From Cunninghamia lanceolata (lineage: Eukaryota; Streptophyta; Pinopsida; Cupressales; Cupressaceae): a stretch of 64,000 nucleotides of DNA. The notes below the pieces were generated by a model. That model did not search any database. It was not told where the DNA came from and saw only the letters and a program-made list of their open reading frames with translations. Below are positions 47,693 to 59,072 of the stretch, piece after piece. Position 1 is the first letter of the stretch. Every line of letters starts with the position of its first letter. The position numbers were made by a program, and so were the translations under genes. The stretch spans positions 11,798,001-11,862,000 of the forward strand of contig BSBN01001752.1 in the NCBI GenBank assembly GCA_027924645.1, given 5' to 3'.

Positions 47693-47976
47693 TCCTATCT
47701 ATATTTTTCTCAACAAGTGCTTTAAAGTCCGTAATCATTGAAAATACAATAGACTTATGCTTTAGAAAGTAAACCCATGTAAATCTAGAGAAGTCATTAC
47801 TAAATACAACATAGTAGTGAGATTTTCTAATGGAAGGAACATCCAGAGGACCAAATACATCACTATGAATAACCTTCAAAATTTGTTTAGCTCTAGTAAT
47901 ACCAAATTTAAATGAAACTTTATGTTGTTTTCTATACATACAGTGTTCATAGAAATCAAATTCAGTAGAGTAACCA
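47693..47976 (-). pseudogene. Copia C GAG_pre-integrase and integrase N-terminal part
   Basis: Motifs DFYEHCMYRKQHKVSF (pre-integrase), VIHSDVFGPL (catalytic D) and ALVEKNIDRKL lie in one open frame (about 47976-47690), continuing at 31987 across solo LTR G. J inserted immediately upstream, at 47977. Confidence 0.87.
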
Positions 47977-49375
47977 TGTTGAACACACCAGGATATTGAG
48001 AGGGGGGTGAATCAGTATCTAAACAACTTCAACTTATTTGGAGCGGATTAAAACTTAAGCATCACAATATTAACATAAGCATGAAAGATTAACATAATGC
48101 ACATCAACACATAACACCAAATATACATGGAAAACCCAAGAAGGGTAAAACCACAGTGAGGATTAACTCACAATATATGAAGCTCAAATAACAACTTTAT
48201 TTTAGGGCTACAACCCAAGGAAGCTACTACTCCCTGCAGACTTTGTTTTAGGGCTACAACCCAAGGAAGCAACTACTCCCTGAAAACTTTGCTTTAGGGT
48301 CACTCCCAAGGAAGCTACTACTCCCTAAATACTTTGTTTTAGGGTCACTCCCAACGAAGCTACTACTTCCTGAATTGAGAACACATTTAGAACATATTAT
48401 AGTATGACAGTCTTTCTACTATCTAAAAATTGACATTGAAATTCACACCTTTGATGATTGTAATACTACCTCTTCACACTTCCTTCTAATGATCAGATTA
48501 GTTAGGCACACTTTGCACTTGATCACTGTCACATATAAGTCTTCAAGATGAATCAGTATTGATGTCAGGGAAAAACATTCTAAATCCTACAAATAGTATC
48601 ATGCATGCCTTAACAACTCAATGGAGTACTAACCTAAGATCAAGCAAATGCAAACACAAAACATAAAACCTTAGACTACTAGTGTAAATCCTCTATTATT
48701 TCTCCCAAATGTTGCAGTACTTTTCTCTCAGATTTGCAGACCTACAAATACAATGAGAAGCTCAAGAGTATATTGATGGAAAAATCAGAGAGAGTGCTCA
48801 AATTATGCAAGTGGGAAGTGAAAAAATGAGGCTGGGAGAGTGATTTTATAGAGTAGGATTTGAATGGAGGGTTGTGATTGCAAGTTTGACTTTTGATATG
48901 ATGAAGGGTATAGATTGATTAGGGTTCCCAGTCACTAGAGGACAAAGGACAATTTTTTATTTGAAGAAATGGTGAGGTGTAAGGTGTTTTTAAATTAAAT
49001 AAGTTGTGTACATTTATTTAATTTATTTGAGGAAGGGGATAATGTAATGGGATTTAATTAAATAAGTGGAACCTATTTAATTAGGGCAAGACCTATAATT
49101 TAAATAAATATGTATTTATTTAAATTAATAGGGTAAAGTGGACATTGGAATAGTGAATAATTAAATAATTAATTAATTATTTAATTATAGAAGAAATTAG
49201 AAGAAAATAACTTAAGTAATTAAATAAATGAAATTTATTTAATTAGAAGCATGAGGGGAAAAGTGATATAATTAAATAATTAAAAATTATTTAATTAATA
49301 GTTAGAATGTGAAATTGGGATGAATCATGTGTAAAAATAACGTTCGCAAGCTCAGGACATTTTTAAGTGTCGACA
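47977..49375 (-). repeat. 3' LTR of gypsy J (1,399 bp)
   Basis: TGTTGAACACACC...GTGTCGACA on the plus strand. The minus-strand start resembles that of L. Near the U5 end it carries a hairpin with the same GAGAGGGGGGTGAATC loop as the copia LTRs, and a shorter version of the R/U5 block (about 48125-48175). It includes a four-unit 46-bp tandem repeat and AATTAAATAAATT-rich U3. A minus-strand TATAAAATC box lies at 48842-48850. Confidence 0.83.
48195..48376. repeat. Four tandem ~46-bp units in the J LTR
   Basis: Units start at about 48195, 48241, 48287 and 48332. Each contains TTTAGGG, CCCAAGGAAGC (one with CCCAACGAAGC) and ACTACTCCCTG or a near variant. The last two share a GGTCACT variant, indicating stepwise duplication. 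Confidence 0.93.
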
Positions 49376-49395
49376 TTTTGCCCCTCTTTGATACA
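49376..49395 (-). promoter_or_regulatory. Polypurine tract of gypsy J
   Basis: The minus strand reads ATCAAAGAGGGGCAAAA immediately before the LTR start TGTCGACA. This sets element polarity and the LTR boundary. Confidence 0.8.
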
Positions 49396-49677
49396 ATGTC
49401 GATTCCGGTGTTGTGTCAAAGAAAATTCAAGAAATGTGCTCAAAACATGCCCCGGTCTGCCCTAGATGAGGCATGATGGCCTTATGCCCCCTCAGGAATT
49501 TTTTCAAATTTTCTAAAAAGAATTTCAAAAAATTTGGAAAATTTTCTGAAAAGGTGTACGAGACGCCAAAAGGTAGTTTAGGAGTGAAAAATTGGTCCTG
49601 ACAGGTGTCCGATGCACTATAATGGGCTTCAGGTTGTTCAAATTTGCAAAAATGGGCCCGCCTAGTCCAAAAAGTGC

Positions 49678-49685
49678 TATAAATA
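49678..49685 (+). promoter_or_regulatory. TATA box upstream of the antisense PMD gene
   Basis: TATAAATA on the plus strand, followed by GCCC and a purine-rich stretch (TAGAGATTTCAGAGAGTGGAG near 49727) resembling a transcript start region. Possible splice sites follow: GTATGT at 49866 and CTTTTCTTAG ending at 50275. Use of these sites is inference. Confidence 0.5.
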
Positions 49686-49939
49686 GCCCTAAGAGGGGCC
49701 CATAAAGCTCATTTGTGCACTTAGCTTGTAGAGATTTCAGAGAGTGGAGACAGCCAGTTTGAGATTTCCTGTAGAGCACCTGTCAGAATGTCACCTGTTC
49801 TAGTTCACTTGCATTGCGACACTAGGATTAGGACCTACAGTCGGCTCCCCGGGATAGGTGTGGAAGTATGTATCTAACCCTAGCTTTTTAATTTTGTTGT
49901 CTTTTGCTAGATTTTAGGGCCCAAAAATAGGTCACGCAT

Positions 49940-50225
49940 GCAGTGCAGTTTTGCATGATGCATGCACTTTCATGTGACACATGAGCTTTTTGGTGATGCC
50001 TGCACAAGCTAGTGTGACACATTCAATTAGGCATCATGCATCTACAAGATGCGATGCCTATGTAAGGCAAAGCGAGGCATGCATGAAATGGTGACACCTA
50101 CACAAGACAGTGTGACGCATTCGTGAAGTTGTGACACATGCATGAGGTAGTGTGATGCATGTGTCTTAGCCGTAATGCATTGGATTGACAGTGCGACGTA
50201 TGTGCTTGTTTAGTGGTTTAGTGAT
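49940..50225. repeat. Degenerate GTGACRCATGCATGA short-repeat tract
   Basis: Repeated GTGATGCATG/GTGACACATG motifs spaced about 15-25 bp upstream of the PMD coding region, within the possible intron. Reminiscent in style, not sequence-identical, of the ATGCGC arrays in the L leader. Confidence 0.6.
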
Positions 50226-50394
50226 GCATATTTGACCTAATTTTGCCCCTATTTTGTTGTGAATTCTTTTCTTAGGGTTTTCAAATTGACATAGTGTCCT
50301 ACCTTTGTGAATACAAGTGAGATTGTCACCTATTTACACCCATGAGATTCATCCTGCTAGTTACTTATTACGCGATCATTTGTCCTAGGAGGAG

Positions 50395-51625
50395 TGAGAT
50401 ACCCTTCATGCCTTAGGGTTATATGGTGTTGCTTTTATGCCCATTATTAGGGCTAACTGGGGTTTTCTGACTACACTAGCCAAGCGGTGGCACTCAGAGA
50501 CCAACTTATTTCATCTTCCCATAGGAGAGGCCACTGTCACCTTGGAGGATGTGTGGTGGATTCTGTGACTGTCGATTCACAGGGAGAGAGTCATTTACAG
50601 CTTGGATTGAGGATTGCCTACACTCTAGCACTTGTTTGAGATAGATGATAATTCCTTATTGGGAGTCGAGGACCATGAGATCCATTAGGATACCTTGTCG
50701 GACCAATATGACAGACTGATTGTGGTACTCTACATTTGTTTGGTGGCATTGCTATTCTTGATCAGTGAGGCCATGGTTTTCCAGTTGGCTAGCATGAGAT
50801 GTTGGAGGCCATGATGGTAGATGTGACAGTCTATGCTTGGGGACCCTATTTGCTAGCAGCACTCTATTTTCAGTTGCATGGAGTTGCATATCGCGATGAG
50901 CAGTCCATCAGTTGCAGTATTACATTGTTGATGATCTGGACCTGGGAGCACATTCCCATGTTCAGACCGCCAGTTGAGTGGGAGATTTTAGAGGAGTTCC
51001 CCTATGTGTTCTGTTATACCAGAGCAGTTACACAGATATGGATGGCTGATGTCAGGTACTGGAGGCACATCATCGATCATTTAGATACATTTGTGTGGAG
51101 GCCTTATAGATCTTGTCCTCGATGGACAGATGATGGGGAGCATCTACCCTTCTGCAGGCACATGCGTTATCTGATTGGGCAGAGTGTACAGAGTCAACAT
51201 AGCATAGAGTGTCATTTACTGAAGTGTGTTCTTAGATAGTTTGGGGAGCCACAGGATACCCCAGCTGGCTTCACAGAGTTTGCCTCAGTCACTCAAGAGA
51301 TTCCTTTTTGGGAGCCTATGATTACAGTACAGATAGCGATCGATGAGATTGTTAAGTTACAGCCAGTGTAGTGGGGGTTAGCTGATGTGGCCAATGTAGG
51401 TACTACACCTGCCTATGACATATGGTGGGTCGAGCACATGCCTATTCCTTTTCTTCATCCTGATGAGCTAGCTTCGGTGGAGAGGTTAGGGAGGGAACTA
51501 AGAGGTAGACTTAGAGGTCGAGGCCGAGGGAGAGGCAGAGGCCGAGGAGGTCGTGGCAAGGGGGATGGTGATAGAAGAGATGATGATGGTGGAGCTGGTG
51601 GAGGTGGAGGAGATAGGGGGTGAGG
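50395..51625 (+). pseudogene. Antisense plant mobile domain (PMD) gene in J
   Basis: Plus strand. The first block reads AKRWHSETNLFHLPIGEATV followed by TLEDVWWIL, the RW-x-E-T-x-x-F-H-L-P-x-G-E-x-T-x-TLEDV signature of PMD (PF10536). After a frameshift near 50795 come WGPYLLAALYFQLHGVA, LLMIWTWEHIPMFRP and, near 51225, HLLKCVLR-stop-FGEPQDTP, the usual RQFG site with Gln changed to TAG. An Arg/Gly-rich tail (51490-51560) and an acidic Gly-rich stretch follow. PMD proteins act in plant silencing and genome stability (MAIN family) and also occur in transposons. Stops at about 50569, 50608, 50625, 51239 and 51369 make this copy non-functional. It lies between the PPT and pol of J. Confidence 0.85.
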
Positions 51626-52400
51626 AGGTCAAGGGAGAGGATGGGATGGATAGGCGAGAGACCCTCAACTTGCTTCAATCCAGGAGGAGGGAGAGGGTGA
51701 TGTTGGACAAGATGCAACTGTGGTGGGGGAGATGTAGATGGAGGAGAGGGAGGAGGATGTGGCCATGGAGGACATCAGTGGAGAGGACGATGGCGGAGAG
51801 GAGATGGGAGAGGGTAAGGAGGAGGCCGATGAGGAGGAGGAGTGGATTAGGGAGGAGGCACTATAGGATGTGCCTATTGAGGAGATTGGTGATGATGAGG
51901 AGGTGGAGGATGCTGAAGACTGGGGAGGAGATATGGTAGCGTAGATAGAAGCTCCCCAGACTCAGATGTAGGGGATGTAGTTGCGCATTCAGGAGCTGGA
52001 GGGCCAGGTAGCTCAGAGGACCGGGGAGAGGGACATGGCTATCATCAAAGCCTTGAGAGCTAAGCAGTGGAGCATAGATTTCATGTCTACCGTCAGTGGG
52101 TCCACTGCAGAGTAAGCACAAGCTCTATATTGTGAGGGCTAGAGACAAGGTACTACAGGACTTTATATGAGGGTGTGGTGCCAAAAAACTAGAGAGCATC
52201 GAGCTTCTAGAGCAGGAGTACCAGCCAGTCTCATTCCCAGAGATCTCATAGCAATGTGGGGGTTTCGTACTCTCAGAGGAGGGCTTCGCCATATGAGGGG
52301 CCATCTGGCTCTAGGGCAAGATCAGAGCACAGGGGTTCTCCTTCAGGGCCAGCAGAATCTGGAGGTCATGATAGTGTTGGCTAGACCATTTTGATATGAT
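51626..52400 (+). other. Low-complexity tail after the PMD gene
   Basis: GGAG/GATG-rich DNA that reads as Glu/Gly/Asp-rich in several plus-strand frames, then loses coding look. It is probably the decayed C-terminal tail and 3' end of the PMD gene. Confidence 0.55.
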
Positions 52401-54827
52401 GTACATTTTTTATCGAGCTTGAGTGCTCTTGTTTTTATTGACCCTGCGAGCTCCATTTTTGACACATGAATTCAGATTGTACTATGACACATTTTGATGA
52501 TATATTTGAGATGGTCTATTCTGATGATGATCTCCTATTTTTATATGCATATGATGTGATGGATGTATGTGATATGCTCTTTTTATGTTATGGTTCCATG
52601 TTTATGTTTTATGATTTATGATTCATGATGAGATGATGCAGTCTTATTTATCATGCATTGTTATGTGATAATGCTTATAATGCAATGTTATGATGTGACC
52701 CATGGATGGATATGTTGAGATGATACTATATGGTTATGCGATGGTACTTTATCGGTATGTGATGCTTATATGCATACTACATGGATGCAGATATGTATGT
52801 GTTAGATGTTTTATGGTAGATGTAGATTGTATGCAAATGATGATTTTATGTGTTTTAATGCAACATTAATGATCTAATATGATGATGATATATGTGATGA
52901 TTATGGTACTATGCTTATGATGGAATTTATATGATGGACTAACATGTGTATGCGTACAGCCCTACGAGATCTAATGCACTTTTTTTTAGTGTGTCACAGT
53001 AGGACGAAAGATGATCAAAAGAAATGGAGATGAGAAATGCACGAAGGATGAAGATTGGCTAGAAGAATGGATCCAGATTTTGCCTTGATAGTTTTTTTTG
53101 AGCTTCTTTCCTACAGTTGATGCTTATCATCATAGAGATTATTATTTCAAAGGATGAAAAACACCATAGTATATCAAAGGCAAGGCATAAAGTGTGGTCC
53201 CTTGTGAAATAGACACAAGACAGACAAGGAATGCCCGACTCAGACTAAGTAATTGTGGTATCTTGTTGGAACATGTGATGAGATAACCATGGGGTATGCA
53301 AATCTTGATGCAAGGAAACATGTATTCTTTCCAATGCATAGGATGTCTTTGATTAACACCCAATGGAATCATAATCACATGCAAGAAACCTAGTTGTCCT
53401 AGTCATTTTGCCAAGACAAACCACAAATAGAAATCAAAGAAAAAGGTCCCGCTCTATCCTCGCTACTTTTCATTGCTTAGGGACTGCCTTGAGAAGCATA
53501 AGAATGAGACTGCAAAACAAGCAAGAAAGAGGAGACCCAAAGTCAACAGCCATGTAGATCATTTGCTAAGTGTGTATGTGTTTGTTTAATTGGTTATGAT
53601 AGATTGAGTGATACCTGGTTTCAGGATGGGAAGTATGCCATATAAGATGTCAAGTCTAGTTTTGACAATGCCCCCACTTGTCTAAGGCAAGTGATAGGAT
53701 TTTGACATCTCATATAGGACGTGTGGTCCGGTTTTGGGAATGCCACAAGGTGTAGGATGTTTGGCATGTGATGATTGATGTTGCTTGAAAGATGAAACAT
53801 GTTGTCTAAGGCGTAAAGCCTAGTTTCGACTATGCCCCATTTTGTTTGAAAGACATGTGGGAATTGATAAAGATTGTCAAATTGCTTGCCTGCTTTGAAT
53901 AAGTTGTCTTGTTGATGTGCAAGGTTGTTTTCCTTGTGAAAGACTAATTGCTTTAGTCTGGTTAAAGTGTCCATCTCATCAAAGGATGACTTATTGTGAT
54001 GGTTTTTTGACGAGCCCTAAGGGACTAACCTAATGCTTTGAGGGCTTGTCAAAGATGGCCTTGCTTACATGACAGCGTAGAGACAACGTAGTTCGACCGG
54101 GTGGACATTGTGTGACCTAAGACCTAAGGGTGGGATGCCTCGGGGGCTCATCAGAGATGGCCTTGCCTACGTGAAAGCTTAGAGGCATCATAGCTCGACA
54201 AGGTGGTTTTGACATGGTTGCTTAAAGTTTTTTGGTTGATTATGCAATTTTTTTATGATTTTTGATGATATTCAATGTTTTTGGGATTTCGAGAATATGT
54301 GATGTTTTTGGATTTTTGAGAATTTTTTATGTTTTTGGTTTTTTGGGATATTTGGATGTTTTTGAATTTTTTGAAAATAAGCAAGGTGTCCTCCAATACC
54401 GATTTGTAGGATCAGGAATTGCACCCAGTCAGGTATTGGACAAGGTTATGACCAAGATGAGACATGATGGGATGATAGCAAAGTGTTTCGAGAAACTGGG
54501 AAGATGCGGAATGCCAATTTATTTCTAGGCCATGAAAAGGACAATGCAGTGTATTGTGGATTATGACATGGATTACGGTGTGGATTTATGTAGGATTTAT
54601 TGTGGAAAGTGAAAAACAAGATAAAGTTATGGTAGACAATGGAGCCAAAGTTAACTACGCATGGCACTTGTTTGCTAGGTTTTCACCATGTTACTTATCC
54701 AAAGTGTCACCGAAGTGGTATTCACTTTTGGATGAATTCTTTCTCTTTACTATTTTATTGCTTTTTTGATTTTTTTGAATTTTTTTGTATTTTTTGTACT
54801 TTTTTAAATTTTTTTTATTTTCTGACT
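52401..54827. other. 3' region of J between the PMD gene and pol
   Basis: Non-coding. 52480-52960 is dense in GATGAT/TATGAT. 53640-53840 holds diverged repeats of a phrase like GTCYAGTTTTGACAATGCCCC. 54046-54207 holds two ~60-bp copies. 54230-54390 and 54760-54820 are T-rich on the plus strand. No conserved ORF. Confidence 0.6.
54046..54207. repeat. Two diverged ~60-bp direct repeats
   Basis: GGGCTTGTCAAAGATGGCCT and GGGCTCATCAGAGATGGCCT begin the copies at about 54046 and 54145. Both continue through a TAGAGRCA motif to GTAGTTCGACCGGGTGG or TAGCTCGACAAGGTGG. Confidence 0.85.
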
Positions 54828-56260
54828 TAGGTATAATGTCTTCGAAGGTGCATGCTGTTGATTGGCTCTGATAGCGGTTCACCTTCAAGGGTAGCAAGTT
54901 GATATGCTCCTGGTCCATATGTCGTTGTGATGATATAGGGACCCAACTAGTTTGGTTTAAACTTTCCTAACTTCTCCCATTCCATTTGATTTTTGAGGTT
55001 CTCTTTCAGGACCAAGTCTCCAATATTAAATTTTTGAAATTTGACCCTTTTGTTGTAGCTGCACTGGAGACGGTTCTGATACACTTGTAAGTGTACCAAG
55101 GCATTCTACCTTCTTTCATCTATATCTCAAGCTCATGTAGTCTGGATACTCTGTAGTCTTCATCATCCACAAATTGCTTTAGTGATACTCTCAGGGAGGG
55201 TAATTCAACCTCGATGGGCACGATGGCTTCAGAACCATAGACAAGGGAATATGGAGTGGCTCCAGTGGGGGTGTGGATGCTAGTGTGATAGGCCCACAAG
55301 GTAGTATTGAGTTAAATATACCAGTCACGGCCAACGTCATTGATAGTCTTCTTGAGGATTTTTATAATGGTTTTATTTGACGCCTCAACTTGAACGTTGC
55401 CTTGGGGGTAATATGGAGTGGCGAAATGGTGTTGAATGTAGAATCTTTCACATAATTCACAGACATCTTGATTTTTAAAAGACCTACCATTGTCCGTGAT
55501 GATAGACTGAGGGACACCATGCCGACATATGATGTAGTTGAGGATGAATTTGGTGATCTGCTTACCGATGATGTATGTCATGGGGATTGCCTCAATCTAA
55601 TTTGTGAAATACTTTGTGGTGATATTGATGAACCTGTGGTTGTTGGTGGAGGTGGGATGGATTTTTCCCATGAGGTCGAGTCCCCATTGAGAGAATGGCC
55701 ATGGAGACATAAGTGGTTGCAAGTCTTGAGCAGGTGCATGTACAAGATCTCCATGTATTTGACATTGTCTGCATTTTTTGGTGAAGTGATAGGCATCCTC
55801 TATGGTGGGCCAATAGTATCCAGCTCTTATGATCCTTTTAGCTATTAGGACCACTAGAGTGAGCCCCGCATATACCTTCATGTACTTCATGTAGGGCCAT
55901 TTGTGCTTCCTCGGTGTCAAGACATCATAGGAGGGTATTGTGAAATCCGCGATGATAGAGGGTGTCACTGATGATGACATATTTATTAGATTGGCGTATG
56001 AAGGATTTACATTGATTGACAAATAGGTCAGGTGGGAGGATTTGATCATGTAGGTATGTATAGATGTCTTGATACCAAGGAGATGTGGGACCAACGATTT
56101 TGCACACTAGCTCAGATTTAGGGACATCAAAGGCGGGGACCAACAGTTGTTCCACCAAGAACTCATATTGAGGGGTGTTCTTTGGGATATCTAGGAGAGA
56201 CCCTATTGTTGCCATTGCATCGGCTGCTCTGTTCTAAACTCTAGGAATCTGATCGAAGAC
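54828..56260 (-). pseudogene. Gypsy J integrase
   Basis: Zinc-binding N-terminal part with KCRQCQIHGD (about 55760), then the core (WGLDLMGKIHP near 55690; TDNGRSFKN near 55480, position of the second catalytic Asp; YYPQGNVQVEASNK near 55390). The C-terminal part reads GDLVLKENLKNQMEWEKLGK (near 55000) and GPYIITTTYGPGAYQLATL, typical of Tat/Athila-type integrase ends, to TAA at 54828-54830. Several frameshifts and stops. It would join element DNA to the genome. Confidence 0.87.
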
Positions 56261-56289
56261 CACAATGTCGAAATATAGCCTGAAACTGT

Positions 56290-57280
56290 CGACCATTTGC
56301 TTCTATGGCATGAGTTTTTCATCTTTTGTGTCGTATTCATTATTGACATGTTTAATGACTAGTTGTGAATCGTCAAAGACTTGCAATGTCTTGATTTTGT
56401 AGTTGACAGCCATTCCTAGTCTTGTGAGCAATGCCTCATATTCAGCTATGTTATTTGTACAAGGAAAGGCTATCCGAAATGCTTTAGTGATGACATCTTC
56501 TTGAGGGGTAATGAATAGAATGGCTACACCTGAGCCATGATTTGTGCAAGAACCATCAAAGAATAATTTCCATGTTTTGGGAACTTCTACAGAAAAGATT
56601 GATTCATCTAGAAAATCTATGACCATAGGATGATCTATTGTTGTGGGTGCTTCTACCAATTGGTCTGCGATCACTTGTCCCTTTATTACTTTATGGTCGA
56701 CATATTCTATATCAAATTCACTCAATACCATAACCCATTTAGCTAACTATCCTATCAAGGCTGCCTTGTTGAGTAATTTCAAGGCTACCTTGTTGAGTAA
56801 GTACTTCAGTGGGTCAATCTTTGCAATTAGCTTTGTCTGATGATTCAACATATAATGTCATAGCTTTTGCGTGGAAAAAGCTATGGGAAGGCAAGTGCTC
56901 TCAATAGGACTATAGTTTAACTCGTATCCCACTAATGTTCTACTAATATAATAGATTGCCCTTTCCTTTCCTTCCTCATCATTTTGTGCTAACAGTGCCC
57001 CCAGTGCTGAAGATGTTGTTGATATGTACAGTAAAATTGGCTTTCCAAGTATTGGAGGAATGAGAACTGGTGGTGACAACAAATAGTCTTTGATCTTCTG
57101 AAAAGCTTTCTGGTAGTGTTCAGTACACATGAATGGTACCCCTTTGTGGAGTAAGTGTTGGAATAGGTGGCATTTATCAGCAAGTTGCACGATGAAACTC
57201 CCAATTGATTGTAATTTTCCTTGTAGACTACATAGTTGTTTGAGACTTGTTAGTGGAGGCATATCCATGAAGGCTTTCAC
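56290..57280 (-). pseudogene. Gypsy J RNase H plus second archaeal-type RNase H
   Basis: The first domain (57280-56858) has the RT connection (KLQSIGSFIVQLADKCHLFQ) and a degenerate RNase H (LYISTTSSALGALLAQ) without the catalytic Asp position. The second (56731-56303) has LFFDGSCTNHGSG, NNIAEYEAL and VFDDSQLVIK, keeping the D-E-D residues. Such a duplicated RNase H is characteristic of Tat elements, where the second domain is thought to take over RNA removal during reverse transcription. Confidence 0.88.
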
Positions 57281-58089
57281 TTTAGTGGGATCAACTTCTA
57301 TGCCTCAGTGTGAAACAATATTGCCCAATAGTTTGCCTGATGTAACCCCAAACACGCATTTCTTAGTGTTTAATCTAACTTTGTACTCTTCCAAGCATTT
57401 GAAGATCTTATCCATCACATCCAGATGAGTGCTTCTTGTAACTGATTTGGCCAGTAATTCATCAACATAATCTTCCATACATGTGTGCATTTAGTCGTGA
57501 AATATGGTTGTCATTGCTCTTTGGTACATAGCTCCTGCATTTTTTAGGCCGAAGGGCATGACAATCCAACAGTATGTGCCTAATGGACATGTGAAAGCAT
57601 TTTTTATGTTGGTCTTTTAGAGAGATCCTTATTTGATTGTATCCTAAGAAACCATCCATCAATGAGAGAATTTCAAATCTAACGGTAAGGTTGACTATAA
57701 TGTCTATGTTTGGCAATGGAAAGTCATCTTTCAGACATGCCTTGTTCAAGTCCTGGAAGTCTTCACATATTCTGATCTGGCCATTCAGTTTTGTGATTGG
57801 TATGAGATTAGATACCCACTCTAGATATTCTATTGGTCTGATGAAACCCACATCGAGTAGCATTTTCAATTCTGCCTTTACCAAGAGTGCAATCTGTGGA
57901 TGCATTTTTCTTAATTTTTGCTTCACTGGTTTGGCATTTAGCAACAATGGCAGGTGATGTAAGACAAACTATGGATCAATCCTGGGTATATCGGCATATG
58001 ACCAGGCAAAATTGACTTGTCGTGTCGAGAAGAAATCTTTGAATTTAGGCTTTTCTTGTTCTGTTAGCGATTCAGCAAAATGAATAATC
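57281..58089 (-). pseudogene. Gypsy J reverse transcriptase
   Basis: NAKPVKQKLRKMHPQIALLV (near 57940), GFIRPIEYLEWVSN, NGQIRICEDFQDLNKAC and LSLMDGFLGYNQIRI are standard Ty3/gypsy RT blocks. A frameshift follows near 57590, and the active-site box in the next frame reads YVDELL (near 57455) instead of YVDD, losing the second Asp of the box. Copies DNA from element RNA when intact. Confidence 0.88.
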
Positions 58090-59067
58090 TTGGGCTCCTC
58101 TTCTATGCCGAGGTTGGTTTCAACCATTTTCTCCACTAGCAAGGGTGATTTTTCCTATGTGATGGGCAACATTTCCAACCCTCCATCCTTGGGTACCTTA
58201 GAGAGGTTTTCACCCTTAGAAATGTCCTTTATTTTAAATTTTTCATGGTCAATAGGTGCCTTCCAATTTTCACCTAGAGACCTTTTTTCTTTTTCTTTTT
58301 CACCTTTATGACTAGAGGATGGAGTGGATTCCTCAAAGTAAGCAGAGTCATTGAGATCCATGATGTAGCCAACTTTAAGATTCCCCAGAGGTATACCTTC
58401 ACGAAGTCCCATGAACTCGTCAATTACTTCATCATTCTCGAATAAATCCAAGCTAGGTGGAGTTTGTTGATCCTAGTCTATGAGCTTGGGATGGACTAAG
58501 GGAGAGCCATCATCGATGTTTAGGTAGATTATGGCTATGGGGGTTCAAGTGCAAATGGAAGTATTATTAGGATCCTAGAAGATATTGATCTAGGTTTTGC
58601 TGTCAGGTAGGTGAGGTTAGGAAGATGTGGGCTTGGGTTCAGGAGGGTCCCTTGATATCTTGACGTCCTTGGAAGTACTTGCATCCCTACCCAAAAGTAA
58701 CTTAGTACTAGGAGTACTCTCTCTTTGTGGTGTATACCCTAGCCCTTTGTTGCGAGGTCGCATGGTTGATTGAATGGGTTCTGTTATCCCATTTTTGTTG
58801 GGCCTCAATCCTCTATGCCCGTCGTATCCTTGCTGTTTTACAAATTTGTAGCCTTTTCCATATCATTCTACAGGCAGTTGTACGTTCTTGACTTCTTCTT
58901 CTTCCTTGTAGAGCCATTTAGAGACATCATCATCTACATCCTCTTTTCTTAGTTCTCCCCATTTTGTGAAAGTGGTGGGAGCAGCAAAAATGGTCTCCTT
59001 AGGTTTGATTGGGCCAGGTTTGCCATGAGACCTTAGTGATGTCAAGAGCTTGTCAATGCAGTATGAT
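58090..59067 (-). pseudogene. Gypsy J protease-RT linker
   Basis: Low-conservation linker aligned with that of L. Shared motifs are FTKWGELRKEDVDDDVSKWL here (FVKWGTLSDETEERDVLQWL in L), GITEPIQ and GLGY. A Ser/Lys/Glu-rich stretch (58451-58155) follows. No enzymatic motif. Confidence 0.7.
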
Positions 59068-59072
59068 CTTTC

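Larger units (their letters stand above)
16409..47976 (-). mobile_element. Ancient copia C, dispersed into four pieces
   Basis: Minus-strand copia of a different lineage from A/B/E. Surviving pieces, in element order, are 47976-47693 (GAG_pre-integrase and integrase start), 31987-31840 (integrase core), 27244-25186 (integrase end, RT, RNase H) and 16603-16409 (RNase H tail, 3' UTR and polypurine tract CAAGTGGGAGAA on the minus strand). Gaps are filled by J (abutting at the right), G (with E and F inside), D and B. For B and D, removing the insert and one TSD copy rejoins the C frame exactly; G fits with one TSD mismatch. Gag and the 5' LTR would lie right of the window. Confidence 0.88.

Noticed and set aside
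49525..49779. Minus-strand ORF between the J PPT and PMD promoter
   Set aside because: No conserved motif; overlaps the plus-strand TATA region and looks like chance.
49940..50225. CRISPR-like direct repeats
   Set aside because: Units are degenerate, spacing is irregular and the setting is plant retrotransposon DNA.
50395..51625. PMD region as a host gene
   Set aside because: It lies between the PPT/3' LTR and pol of J, is broken by several stops and a frameshift, and antisense extra ORFs at this position are known in Tat elements.
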